This document shows, piece after piece, positions 34,453-41,962 of a DNA stretch of 48,146 nt. Both the position numbers and the translations under genes were made by a program. The first letter of the stretch is position 1. Every line of letters starts with the position of its first letter. Location: positions 1 to 48,146 of the forward strand of contig JAEZOB010000050.1 of the NCBI GenBank assembly GCA_023414355.1, written 5' to 3'. Below the pieces are notes generated by a model. The model was not told the origin of the DNA and did not search any database. It saw only the letters and a program-made list of their open reading frames with translations. This DNA is from Bacillota bacterium. Lineage in GTDB: Bacteria; Bacillota; Clostridia; Lachnospirales; Lachnospiraceae.

Positions 34453-35157
34453 CTAAATGAATTCCTCTACTCTGTCCTTTTTCCCATTTAAGTACACAGC
34501 ATATTCCTGTAATTCCTCTATTGTTTTGTGTAGCAGTACTTTACCCTGACTTAAGATCACAACTTCTTCCATCATGTTTTCAATTTCACTGATCAGATGG
34601 CTCGATAATACGATCGTTCGTGGAAATTCCATATATTCGTTTAGTATAAGCTCGTATAGTTTCTTTCGCATTGCAATATCTAATCCCAGTGTGGGTTCAT
34701 CAAATATAGTCAGTTTTGCTCTGGTACTTAATCCCATAATGATATTAAATTGCGTTTTCATACCGGTTGATAAGTCACTATACTTCATTTCCTTTTTAAG
34801 ATTAAATTCTTTTAGCAGTTGATCAGCGATTGTTTGACTCCAATTTTCATATAGCCTCTGATTAAGCTGCATAATATCATATAATTTCATACTCTTATCG
34901 TACGGAAGCTGCTCATCTATAAAAACGAGATTGGAAAGTACCGTAAGATTATTGAAGCTGTTTTCACCGAATACCTTTACTTCTCCGGCAGTTGGCAGTA
35001 AATACCCGGCGCAGAGCTTTAAAAGTGTTGTTTTCCCTGCACCATTGCGGCCAACCAAACCCACAATTTTATTCTCTTCAATTGATAAAGTTATGTTATC
35101 TAGTACTTTATTTGTTTTATAGGCTTTACTTAATCCATTACAGTACACTGCCTTCAT
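34453..35157 (-). CDS. ABC transporter ATPase, cut short by an in-frame amber codon
   Basis: A 234-residue YtrB-like ABC ATPase. Walker A is GLVGRNGAGKTTLL (about 33-46), the Q-loop region is FIDEQLPYDKS, the signature is YSDLSTGMKTQF (LSTGM instead of LSGGQ), Walker B is LTIFDEPTLGLD and the switch His is in IVLSSHLISE. The catalytic core is complete. The frame stops at TAG (34453-34455), but the same frame continues for 65 more codons, giving about 299 residues, the usual family length. It overlaps the GntR stop by 20 nt and has GGTGGG before the ATG. Whether the short form works is unknown. Confidence 0.85.
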   Translation of the reverse strand: MKAVYCNGLSKAYKTNKVLDNITLSIEENKIVGLVGRNGAGKTTLLKLCAGYLLPTAGEVKVFGENSFNNLTVLSNLVFIDEQLPYDKSMKLYDIMQLNQRLYENWSQTIADQLLKEFNLKKEMKYSDLSTGMKTQFNIIMGLSTRAKLTIFDEPTLGLDIAMRKKLYELILNEYMEFPRTIVLSSHLISEIENMMEEVVILSQGKVLLHKTIEELQEYAVYLNGKKDRVEEFI

Positions 35158-35530
35158 TATTTTCCCACCCCTCTAATTTGTTTAACATGTCAATCACTTC
35201 TGTTTTCGTAATATTAAGCTTTTTGGCTTCCGATATTACTTCATTTATCAATTTAGATAAAAATATCTGTTTGCGTTTTTCCATAATCTTTTTTCTTGCC
35301 CCCCCGGATACATACATTCCGATTCCTCTCTTCTTATATAAAGTTCCCTCTTCCACCAGTAGATTCAGTCCTTTTAATGCTGTCGCAGGATTAACACCCA
35401 ATTGCTTTGCTAATTGGTTCTGCGAATATGCCTGATCTTCTTCTTTTAGAATTTCGTTAATGATATCATCTTCAATCCCCTCTGCAATTTTTACGAATAT
35501 CGGTTTCATATCATTTTGATCAAAGTTCAT
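35138..35530 (-). CDS. GntR family regulator (YtrA type)
   Basis: A 130-residue GntR repressor of the short YtrA subgroup. The winged helix is clear: IVKIAEGIEDDIINEIL-like N-terminus (PIFVKIAEGIEDD), SQNQLAKQLGVNPATALKGL (about 36-55), and EEGTLYKKRGIGMYVS (about 61-76). The short C-terminus lacks a full ligand-binding domain, as expected for YtrA. GGAGG lies 7 nt before the ATG. It heads the ABC operon. A palindrome overlapping its own -10 (35573-35592) fits autoregulation. Confidence 0.88.
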   Translation of the reverse strand: MNFDQNDMKPIFVKIAEGIEDDIINEILKEEDQAYSQNQLAKQLGVNPATALKGLNLLVEEGTLYKKRGIGMYVSGGARKKIMEKRKQIFLSKLINEVISEAKKLNITKTEVIDMLNKLEGWENNEGSVL

Positions 35531-35572
35531 TCCTTCACCTCCGTTATCCCCTTACATGTTTGGTTGGTTACT

Positions 35573-35611
35573 CATGTAGCTAGCTATACATGGTAAGGAT
35601 AATATTGTCAA
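35573..35611 (-). promoter_or_regulatory. promoter and GntR-type operator of the ABC operon
   Basis: TTGACA (35606-35611) and TATAGC (35583-35588) with a 17-bp spacer on the minus strand. The near-palindrome CATGTAGCTAGCTATACATG (35573-35592) covers the -10 and fits the known pattern of YtrA-type operators, so the regulator probably represses its own operon. Confidence 0.7.
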
Positions 35612-35650
35612 CCCCATAAATAAAATAAATTGAAATATTTTAAAGCATAA

Positions 35651-35692
35651 TAAAAAACCGAAGAACCGGGAGTACGCTCCCTATCTTCGGTT
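35651..35692 (-). terminator. terminator of the ahpF gene
   Basis: AACCGAAGA (35656-35664) pairs with TCTTCGGTT (35684-35692), with inner GGGAG/CTCCC, followed by TTTTTTATT on the minus strand. Confidence 0.88.
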
Positions 35693-35750
35693 ACTATGCA
35701 TTTCTATTATGTTTCTATATTTTATTGATCGTTTTGCAGTAGCCCTGTCA

Positions 35751-37277
35751 TCACTGTCTGATTAAGTAATCAAATGCGCTAAGCGCTGCATTGGCACCCG
35801 AACCCATTGAAATGATGATCTGTTTATAAGGACTATCTGTACAATCACCCGCGGCAAAGACGCCGGGCAGATTAGTCGCATTATGGGAATTCACGATAAT
35901 TTCACCGATACGGTTTCTCTCTATCGTATCACCCAGCCAATCGGTATTTGCAACAAGTCCGATCTGAATGAAGACTCCCTCCAGTTCGATATGTTGCTCT
36001 TCTTTGCTTGCCCGGTCAATCATGGTAATTCCGTTCACCCTGTCGGTACCTGTAATTTCCTTAGTCTGAACATTCTTATAAACTGTTACATTTGACAGGC
36101 TGTAAAGACGTTCCTGAAGGACCGCATCTGCCTTCAGCTCCGGCATAAACTCCAGTACTGTGACATGGCTTGCAACTCCCGCAAGGTCAATGGCTGCTTC
36201 TATACCGGAATTCCCTCCGCCTATGACAGCCACCTCCTTACCCTTGAATAGCGGCCCGTCACAATGAGGGCAGTAGGCAACTCCCTTATTCCGGAATTCC
36301 TGCTCACCCGGTACACCGACATTACGCCAGCGGGCTCCGGTAGAGAGAATGACAGACTTGCTCAGCAATACCGCACCATTCTCCAGTTCCACCTCGATGA
36401 ATTCCTTCTTCTGCAAACTTCTGGCACGTTGACCGCGGATAATTTCTACATCATACTCCTTGACATGCTCTTCCAGACTGGCCGCAAGCTTCGGTCCTTC
36501 GGTATATTTGACACTGATAAAGTTCTCAATACCAAGCGTATCCAGCACCTGACCACCGAAACGTTCGGCAACAACACCGGTACGGATGCCTTTCCGTGCA
36601 GCATAGATCGCTGCACTTGCACCTGCAGGACCTCCACCGATGACCAGTACGTCAAAGGGTGCCTTTGGCTCAAGCTCTGCTGCATCCGGTATACTGCCCA
36701 GCTTTGCAAGAATCTCCTCAATTGACATGCGTCCGCTGCCAAAGCTCTCACCATTTAGATAAATAGTGGGAACCGCCATAATTCCCTTGTCTTCTACCTC
36801 ATTCTTGAAGGCTGCTCCATCAATCATTGTATGGCCGATTCCGGGATTGAGGATGCTCATCAGGTTCAAAGCCTGCACTACCTCAGGACAGTTATGGCAG
36901 CTTAAGCTGATATAGGTCTCAAAGCGAAGTTCCTTCTTAAGCTTCCTGATCTGATCCATCACCGTCTGATCGACCCTGGGTGCTCTGCCGCTGACCTGTA
37001 GCAGAGCCAATACCAAGGAAGTAAATTCATGACCTAAGGGGATGCCAGCAAAGGTTACCCCGGTATCTTCTCCGATGCGATTGATGCTAAAGCTGGGTGT
37101 CCTCGGCAGGATTGCCGGTTCTATCCGGATCTTGGAGGTCATCGCCTCCAATTCCTCCAGGAGAGCTTTCATTTCCCTCGACAGTTCATCAGGTCCTGTG
37201 CTGACCTTAATCAGCACCTCACCCTCCATTAATTTCAGGTACTCGGAGAGCTGTTCTTTAATCTCCGCATCCAGCAT
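35751..37277 (-). CDS. ahpF: alkyl hydroperoxide reductase flavoprotein AhpF
   Basis: A 508-residue AhpF that takes electrons from NADH through FAD to recycle the peroxiredoxin AhpC. The N-terminal double-thioredoxin domain has SCHNCPE (Cys127/Cys130), which passes electrons to AhpC. The flavoprotein part has the FAD motif VIGGGPAGASAAIYAA (about 212-227), the redox centre YCPHCDGPLF (Cys336/Cys339) and the NADH motif VIGGGNSGIEAA. The C-terminal AAGDCTDSPYKQI closes the FAD site. The start is the ATG at 37277 with GGAGG 5 nt upstream, although the frame extends 13 codons. It follows ahpC by 76 bp. Confidence 0.95.
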   Translation of the reverse strand: MLDAEIKEQLSEYLKLMEGEVLIKVSTGPDELSREMKALLEELEAMTSKIRIEPAILPRTPSFSINRIGEDTGVTFAGIPLGHEFTSLVLALLQVSGRAPRVDQTVMDQIRKLKKELRFETYISLSCHNCPEVVQALNLMSILNPGIGHTMIDGAAFKNEVEDKGIMAVPTIYLNGESFGSGRMSIEEILAKLGSIPDAAELEPKAPFDVLVIGGGPAGASAAIYAARKGIRTGVVAERFGGQVLDTLGIENFISVKYTEGPKLAASLEEHVKEYDVEIIRGQRARSLQKKEFIEVELENGAVLLSKSVILSTGARWRNVGVPGEQEFRNKGVAYCPHCDGPLFKGKEVAVIGGGNSGIEAAIDLAGVASHVTVLEFMPELKADAVLQERLYSLSNVTVYKNVQTKEITGTDRVNGITMIDRASKEEQHIELEGVFIQIGLVANTDWLGDTIERNRIGEIIVNSHNATNLPGVFAAGDCTDSPYKQIIISMGSGANAALSAFDYLIRQ

Positions 37278-37353
37278 AATTACCTCCGTTCCGCCGCCAT
37301 ACAACGGCATAAACAATACCTGAAAGTGATTTTTCTTTCACTCTCATCACTCA

Positions 37354-37917
37354 TTATATCTTGCCAACAAGATCAAGACTGGGCTTTAAGGTCGCAGCGC
37401 CTTCCTTCCACTTCGCAGGACATACTTCACCGGGATTGTTACGAACATACTGTGCAGCCTTAATCTTATTGATCAGAATTCCTGCATCACGGCCGATATT
37501 ACCCGCATTGATCTCTACAGACTGGATGACACCATCAGGGTCGATGATGAAAGTTCCGCGATCCGCAAGACCCGCTGATTCAATCAGGACATCAAAATTG
37601 CGGGAAATGGTATGAGACGGATCTCCGATCATAATATAGGTTAGCTTCTTGATTGCTTCTGAACTGTCATGCCATGCTTTATGTGTATAATGAGTATCTG
37701 TAGATACAGAATACACTTCTGCGCCAAGCTTCTTCAGTTCCTCATAATTATTCTGTAAATCCTCTAATTCAGTAGGACATACGAAAGTAAAATCTGCGGG
37801 ATAGAAGCATACCACACTCCATTTTCCTTTCATGTTCTCCTCTGTAACATTAATAAATTCACCATTGTGAAATGCCTGTGCTTTGAAAGGCTTTACCTCT
37901 GTTCCGATTAATGACAT
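37354..37917 (-). CDS. ahpC: alkyl hydroperoxide reductase subunit C (2-Cys peroxiredoxin)
   Basis: A 187-residue Prx1/AhpC peroxiredoxin that reduces hydrogen peroxide, organic peroxides and peroxynitrite. Peroxidatic Cys47 is in DFTFVCPTE and resolving Cys166 is in GEVCPAKW, with the LADRGTFIIDP loop between. Length equals E. coli AhpC. GGAGG lies 8 nt before the ATG. It is the first gene of ahpC-ahpF. A 19-bp near-palindrome centred on TAATCATTA (37949-37967) near the transcription start fits a PerR-type operator. Confidence 0.97.
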   Translation of the reverse strand: MSLIGTEVKPFKAQAFHNGEFINVTEENMKGKWSVVCFYPADFTFVCPTELEDLQNNYEELKKLGAEVYSVSTDTHYTHKAWHDSSEAIKKLTYIMIGDPSHTISRNFDVLIESAGLADRGTFIIDPDGVIQSVEINAGNIGRDAGILINKIKAAQYVRNNPGEVCPAKWKEGAATLKPSLDLVGKI

Positions 37918-37948
37918 ATCCGTTTCCTCCTCAAAATTATATTCTTAT

Positions 37949-38005
37949 AACAGTAATCATTACTATTATTGATATTATATTATACTCCTCCCAAATAAAT
38001 GTCAA
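37949..38005 (-). promoter_or_regulatory. ahpC promoter with PerR-like palindrome
   Basis: TTGACA (38000-38005) and TAATAT (37977-37982) lie 17 bp apart; a TATAAT with a 15-bp spacer is an alternative. Just downstream, AACAGTAATCATTACTATT (37949-37967) is a near-perfect palindrome whose core TAATNATTA matches the PerR/Fur-type consensus. Peroxide control is inferred. Confidence 0.6.
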
Positions 38006-38097
38006 GAGGAAATATGATATATTTTAAATGCTCCTATTTTGTTTTATATTTTCTCTTCATCACCCCCTGACTATTCATTTATTATATAAAATTCCGC

Positions 38098-38144
38098 TTG
38101 ACAGGTGAGCACTTGCTAACTATAATGGTTAGCAAGTGCTCACC
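38098..38144 (+). promoter_or_regulatory. promoter embedded in a perfect 17-bp dyad (TetR operator)
   Basis: The -35 TTGACA (38098-38103) is followed by GGTGAGCACTTGCTAAC (38104-38120), which is at once the 17-bp spacer and the left arm. TATAAT (38121-38126) is the -10 and sits in the loop. The exact complement GTTAGCAAGTGCTCACC (38128-38144) follows. A TetR dimer on this dyad would block the promoter fully. The TetR gene starts 25 bp downstream. Confidence 0.88.
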
Positions 38145-38168
38145 AAATAGAAGGAGGAAGGATTTGCT

Positions 38169-38741
38169 TTGTTAACCAAAGAACGTATTTTAAAGGAATC
38201 CATGTCATTATTTTCAATCTATGGTTTTGATTCTGTATCTGTCCGAAGGATAGCAGAAGAGGTTGGTGTAAAAAACAGTGCCTTATATAAACACTTTGAG
38301 AGTAAACAGGCGATATTTGATGCGATTGTAGCGGCATCCCAGGAGCGGTTTCTGAAAATGTATGCAGAATCCAAGATGGGGGAGCTAAAGACCCCGGAAG
38401 AATTCGAGAATATGTGCATCGACTTCTTTTTATTTCAGACGAAGGATTCCTGGATCACGATGTTTCGAAGAATGCTTTTAATGGAAATGTTTAAAAACCA
38501 GGAGATGGCAAAGGTATATAAGAACATCTTCATAGACATGCCTATACAAGGTCAAAAGCAGCTCTTTCAGACTCTTATCGATCAGGGAATATTGAAAGAC
38601 GCGAATGCAGAAGTCATGTCGATGGAATTATATGCCCCGTTCTTTCTTTATCACGCGGTCAACGAGGACATGGAACGGCTTGAGCCCTTATTTCGTAAGC
38701 ATGTGAGAAATTTTATTGAGAATTATATGGAGGTGTCCTGA
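38169..38741 (+). CDS. TetR/AcrR family regulator
   Basis: A 190-residue TetR repressor. The helix-turn-helix is VSVRRIAEEVGVKNSALYKHF (about 21-41, typical SxxxIA...VxxxxLYxHF). The remaining residues form the ligand-binding helices, with FRRMLLMEMF and AVNEDMERLEPL. The start codon is TTG at 38169, with AAGGA 6 nt upstream, inside a longer AAGGAGGAAGGA. It heads an operon with the RnfC-like and membrane proteins (stop and next start share one base, TGATG). A perfect dyad over its own promoter indicates autorepression. The inducer is unknown. Confidence 0.88.
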   Translation: MLTKERILKESMSLFSIYGFDSVSVRRIAEEVGVKNSALYKHFESKQAIFDAIVAASQERFLKMYAESKMGELKTPEEFENMCIDFFLFQTKDSWITMFRRMLLMEMFKNQEMAKVYKNIFIDMPIQGQKQLFQTLIDQGILKDANAEVMSMELYAPFFLYHAVNEDMERLEPLFRKHVRNFIENYMEVS

Positions 38742-39856
38742 TGAACGAATATCCGCTAATCACGAAGAAAGAAGTAAAAGGAAACAGAAGACTAAAAATC
38801 AATCAGAAAGAATACCATAAAGGCCATCGCGGAATCAAAGGACGTTTCCCAAAGGCCCGAATCAGTAAGGTCGTACGGCTTCGAGAAGTAGATCCCTTTT
38901 TGGATTTTACTGAAACGCCTGATACAGGAATGCAGCCTCAGAAGATTACCGCAGAGCAACTGATAAAAGTAATAGGCTCCATGAATATCAACGGTTTGGG
39001 GGGTGGCGGTTTTCCTGCAGACAGAAAACTTCAGACCGTATTGAATTCCCGCGCCACCGATAAATATCTTATCATCAACGGAGTCGAATGTGATCCCGGT
39101 CTGCTCCATGATGCCTGGTTACTAAAGCACCGGCTTCCCGAGCTTGAAGCTGGGATCAGGCTGCTTGCAGATGCCCTTCCATTTAAAAAAATCCTTTTGG
39201 CGACGAAGGAAACTTTGACTACTTCGTCAAAGAATTATGAGCTTGTTGTTGTTCCTGATCGTTACCCAATGGGAGCAGAAAAAATTCTGGTCGAACATTT
39301 ACTGGGGATTTCCCTTATGCCTAAGGATATTCCGGCCGAAAAAGGGATCCTGGTAATGAATGTTCAGACCCTCCTTGCGATCTATGAAGCAAAGTATCTG
39401 AACTGTCCTGCGGCTTCAAGATTACTTACTGTCGCTGATTTGGCTACCGGTGAGGCCGTGGTTGCCCGGGTTAACCTCGGTACTTCCGTGACAGAGCTTA
39501 CAGATAAAATCTCAAAAACCCGTGTTAAGCAACCTGTTTATGTAGGCGGCGGTATTCTATCTGCAAGAGAGATAACTCCCGGAGAGAGGATTACCACAAA
39601 AACCAACTTCATCGCCTATGGCAAAGGGGTTAAATATGATCCGGCTGCAAAGTGCAAAGGCTGCGGAGCCTGTGCCAAGAATTGTCCTATGAAGATTAAA
39701 GTAAATAAAATCGTTCAGAGATATGAAAAGAATATAAGTGATGTGAAAGAGTTCCATCCTGAGCTTTGCCTCAGCTGCGGCAGCTGCACTTATCACTGCG
39801 CAGCAGGTAAAAACATCATGGAGCTTGTCGCAGCAGCAAAGGAGGCCGGGAAATGA
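38741..39856 (+). CDS. RnfC-like iron-sulfur electron-transfer protein
   Basis: A 371-residue soluble protein of the RnfC/NuoF-like family. Signatures include NGLGGGGFPADRK (about 84-96, nucleotide/FMN-binding region in relatives), INGVECDPGLLHDAWLL, and an SLBB-like segment after YVGGGILSAREI. Two C-terminal [4Fe-4S] motifs are CKGCGACAKNCP (about 306-317) and CLSCGSCTYHCAAGKN. The N-terminus is short and lysine-rich (KGNRRLKINQKEYHKGH) and lacks the full RnfC length. GGAGG lies 7 nt before the ATG. No other rnf genes lie nearby, so it is not part of an Rnf complex; partner and acceptor are unknown. Confidence 0.78.
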   Translation: MNEYPLITKKEVKGNRRLKINQKEYHKGHRGIKGRFPKARISKVVRLREVDPFLDFTETPDTGMQPQKITAEQLIKVIGSMNINGLGGGGFPADRKLQTVLNSRATDKYLIINGVECDPGLLHDAWLLKHRLPELEAGIRLLADALPFKKILLATKETLTTSSKNYELVVVPDRYPMGAEKILVEHLLGISLMPKDIPAEKGILVMNVQTLLAIYEAKYLNCPAASRLLTVADLATGEAVVARVNLGTSVTELTDKISKTRVKQPVYVGGGILSAREITPGERITTKTNFIAYGKGVKYDPAAKCKGCGACAKNCPMKIKVNKIVQRYEKNISDVKEFHPELCLSCGSCTYHCAAGKNIMELVAAAKEAGK

Positions 39857-40386
39857 AACGAAGAAATCTGACAATAATATTTTTAGTGTTGTTCGTTTTT
39901 CTCCTAATATTTATTGAACGTGGTCCCTGGGGCAGTGAGGAGGTCGCGAAATATAACCAAGGTTACGGAACCTTTGACATGAAATCCTATAACCCGAATG
40001 TCGTGTATTCGGTACTGGATCAGATGGAAGCCGGTGGATTTGATGCCTATAAAAAATACTTCATCTGCGACAACCTCTTTATCGTTGTTTTTTGCATATT
40101 TCAGCTATTACTTCAGTCATACGTTTTCCAGTGGTCAAAGTCAAAATGGTTACATAGGGCTCTGTACATTGTGCCTGTGGCAAGAATGCTGTTTGACCTG
40201 ATTGAAAATATTACCCTAGCGCATATTCTGCAGGAATATCCGCTAAGGTTGGATAGCCTGGTTATCTTCTCCTCTATTGCGACAAAAGCTAAGCTCTACT
40301 TTGTAGGTTTATGGCCACTCGTAATGATCTCTGGAATCGTCATCTATATCATAAAGAGACGACATCCGGTAAATCAAGGTACCTAA
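39853..40386 (+). CDS. four-helix membrane protein of the TetR-RnfC operon
   Basis: A 177-residue membrane protein with four hydrophobic segments (about 6-21, 71-93, 104-120, 150-170) and a long first extracellular or lumenal loop containing GPWGSEEVAKYNQGYGTFDM. A VARMLFDLIENITLAHIL segment in helix 3 has a conserved-looking DxxEN. AAAGGAGG lies 7 nt before the ATG and the start overlaps the previous stop by 4 nt, so the pair is coupled. No family name was recognised. A membrane partner for the iron-sulfur protein is inferred from the operon. Confidence 0.7.
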   Translation: MKRRNLTIIFLVLFVFLLIFIERGPWGSEEVAKYNQGYGTFDMKSYNPNVVYSVLDQMEAGGFDAYKKYFICDNLFIVVFCIFQLLLQSYVFQWSKSKWLHRALYIVPVARMLFDLIENITLAHILQEYPLRLDSLVIFSSIATKAKLYFVGLWPLVMISGIVIYIIKRRHPVNQGT

Positions 40387-40389
40387 TAA

Positions 40390-40416
40390 GTGTGGTCCAG
40401 CTGCGCTGGACCACAC
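40390..40416. terminator. hairpin ending the TetR-RnfC-membrane operon
   Basis: Perfect 12-bp arms GTGTGGTCCAGC and GCTGGACCACAC with a TGC loop, 4 bp after the stop. There is no T-run, so termination would be atypical. Confidence 0.6.
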
Positions 40417-40425
40417 AGCATAAGT

Positions 40426-40496
40426 AGAAAGAAGTGCAACATGAAAACAAACGCATTCAATATTATGCTATCGTAATTCATGTTACACTTCTTTCT
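40426..40496. repeat. 20-bp foldback between convergent genes
   Basis: AGAAAGAAGTGCAACATGAA (40426-40445) pairs with 40477-40496 over 20 bp with one mismatch, enclosing 31 nt. It may stop the minus-strand aminotransferase transcript. Architecture is like that of 20750-20852. Confidence 0.65.
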
Positions 40497-40524
40497 CTTC
40501 CACCATTAGAGTCCGATGAACTCC

Positions 40525-41592
40525 CTATTCCAGGATATGATTGATGGTACCAATCAGCGTCTTGATGTCCTTCAATGTAGTATCCGCCATATGCGCTATT
40601 CTAAAGGTTTTATCCTTCAGAGTCCCATAACCATTTGAGATGACATAGCCGTATTCCCCGAGCTTCTTATTCAAGTCTCCTATATCAATTCCCCTTGTAT
40701 TCCTGATTGCCGTAACTGTATCGGAAGCATATTTTTCTTCTGCAAATAATTCAAATTCAGCCTTTGCCCATTCACGTACAAAATCTGCCATCTCTTTATG
40801 TCTACGATATCGATTCTCCAGACCTTCTTCCAGAATTCTATCCAGCTGATAATCCATAGCGAACATATGAGACAGGGATGGTGTAGAAGGATATTGATAA
40901 TCCTTAGTTTTCACATATTTGTATAGTGCCAGTAGGTCAAAATAGAAACCCCGGTACGGTACCTGCTTCGCTGCCTCAACTGCCTTTTCAGAGATAGAGC
41001 AGATAGCCATTCCGGGAGGCAGCCCTAGGCACTTCTGACTCGAGGTAATGCACAGATCAATCCCCAGCTGATCCACATCAATTTTGACTCCGCCCATGGA
41101 GCTTACTGTATCAACGCACCAGATTATGTCCGGATATCTTTTCATCACCTCTGATATCTCCTCGATTGGGCAGGATACACCGGTTGCGGTTTCATTGTGA
41201 GTAATCGTCACCAGATCATACCTTCCGGTGGCCAATTCCTTTTCAACCTCCTCCGGCAGGGTAGCCCTCCCCAGCTCAGTACTGAATTTATCTGCCGGCA
41301 CACCATTACTCACTGCCATCTCGTACCAGCGGTCGCCAAAGGCACCGATGGAAAATATCGCAGCACGTTTTCTCGTACAGGACTTGACAGCTCCTTCCAT
41401 CAATCCGCTGCCGGAAGAAGTGGATAAGAGTATTTCATTCTTCGTATAAAACAGCTTTTGAAGCTTTTCCGAAATACCTCTCTGTAACGCGGATGCATCC
41501 TTACTTCTGTGTCCGATCATCGGTGTTGCCATTTTCTCAAGTACATCCTTTCTGACACTGACCGGACCGGGAATAAATAATTTTTTTTCCAT
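40525..41592 (-). CDS. class V aminotransferase (alanine-glyoxylate/serine-pyruvate type)
   Basis: A 355-residue PLP enzyme of the serine-pyruvate/alanine-glyoxylate aminotransferase group. It begins KLFIPGPVSVRKDVLEKM (family start with PGP), has the SSGSGLMEGAV cofactor-phosphate region (about 60-70), WCVDTVSSMGGVKIDVDQLG with the PLP-nitrogen Asp, and the lysine in CITSSQKCLGLPPGMA (Lys about 186). The ATG at 41592 has AAGGAG 8 nt upstream; the frame extends 22 codons. It probably interconverts alanine, serine, glyoxylate or phosphonate-type 2-oxo acids. Exact substrate is unsure; 2-aminoethylphosphonate transaminase is less likely. Confidence 0.82.
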   Translation of the reverse strand: MEKKLFIPGPVSVRKDVLEKMATPMIGHRSKDASALQRGISEKLQKLFYTKNEILLSTSSGSGLMEGAVKSCTRKRAAIFSIGAFGDRWYEMAVSNGVPADKFSTELGRATLPEEVEKELATGRYDLVTITHNETATGVSCPIEEISEVMKRYPDIIWCVDTVSSMGGVKIDVDQLGIDLCITSSQKCLGLPPGMAICSISEKAVEAAKQVPYRGFYFDLLALYKYVKTKDYQYPSTPSLSHMFAMDYQLDRILEEGLENRYRRHKEMADFVREWAKAEFELFAEEKYASDTVTAIRNTRGIDIGDLNKKLGEYGYVISNGYGTLKDKTFRIAHMADTTLKDIKTLIGTINHILE

Positions 41593-41704
41593 ACTTTCTG
41601 CTCCTTTTCCTTTTATAATATATATAACCCCGAAAGGTTTATAACGAGAATATGACAAGTACCTTATTACTTATATTAAGAGCAAATATTCTGCTCCGTA
41701 CAAC

Positions 41705-41740
41705 AAAAAAGCTGATGTCTGCTATATGCAAACATCAGCT
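41705..41740 (-). terminator. terminator of the 33-aa mini-gene
   Basis: On the minus strand AGCTGATGTTTGC (41728-41740) pairs with GCAGACATCAGCT (41710-41722), followed by TTTTTTG. It lies 26 bp after the mini-gene stop. Confidence 0.9.
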
Positions 41741-41765
41741 CTGGTTATTCCTATGAATGAACCGG

Positions 41766-41867
41766 TCAAGGAGATGTTATGATATAGCAAAATAGACCAA
41801 AGCTGCTTGATGAGCCTGAGCCGAAAGATGATGATGAGTTATTCATTAACATCTTATTTGCTGACAT
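41766..41867 (-). CDS. 33-residue serine-rich peptide gene
   Basis: An isolated small gene with every signal in place: promoter 41894-41922, AGGAG (41876-41880) 8 nt before the ATG, 33 codons, TGA, and a strong terminator 26 bp on. The peptide begins MSANKMLMNN, has a Ser/Gly-rich middle (SSSSFGSGSSSSFG, about 11-24) and ends in the hydrophobic LFCYIITSP with one Cys. There is no classical signal peptide and no modification or transport gene next to it. Function unknown; an exported or membrane-bound signalling peptide is only a guess. Confidence 0.7.
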   Translation of the reverse strand: MSANKMLMNNSSSSFGSGSSSSFGLFCYIITSP

Positions 41868-41893
41868 CGATAGTTCTCCTAGAATTTTTTTAC

Positions 41894-41922
41894 AGTATAT
41901 ATTGTATATCCGGAATTGTCAA
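41894..41922 (-). promoter_or_regulatory. promoter of the 33-aa mini-gene
   Basis: TTGACA (41917-41922) and TATACT (41894-41899) with a 17-bp spacer, near consensus on the minus strand. Confidence 0.82.
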
Positions 41923-41962
41923 TCATTTTTAACCAAATAAACATAAGACTAACAATTTAACA

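Noticed and set aside
38741..39856. Reading the RnfC-like gene as a true rnfC
   Set aside because: Shorter than RnfC and with no rnfDGEAB genes around it.
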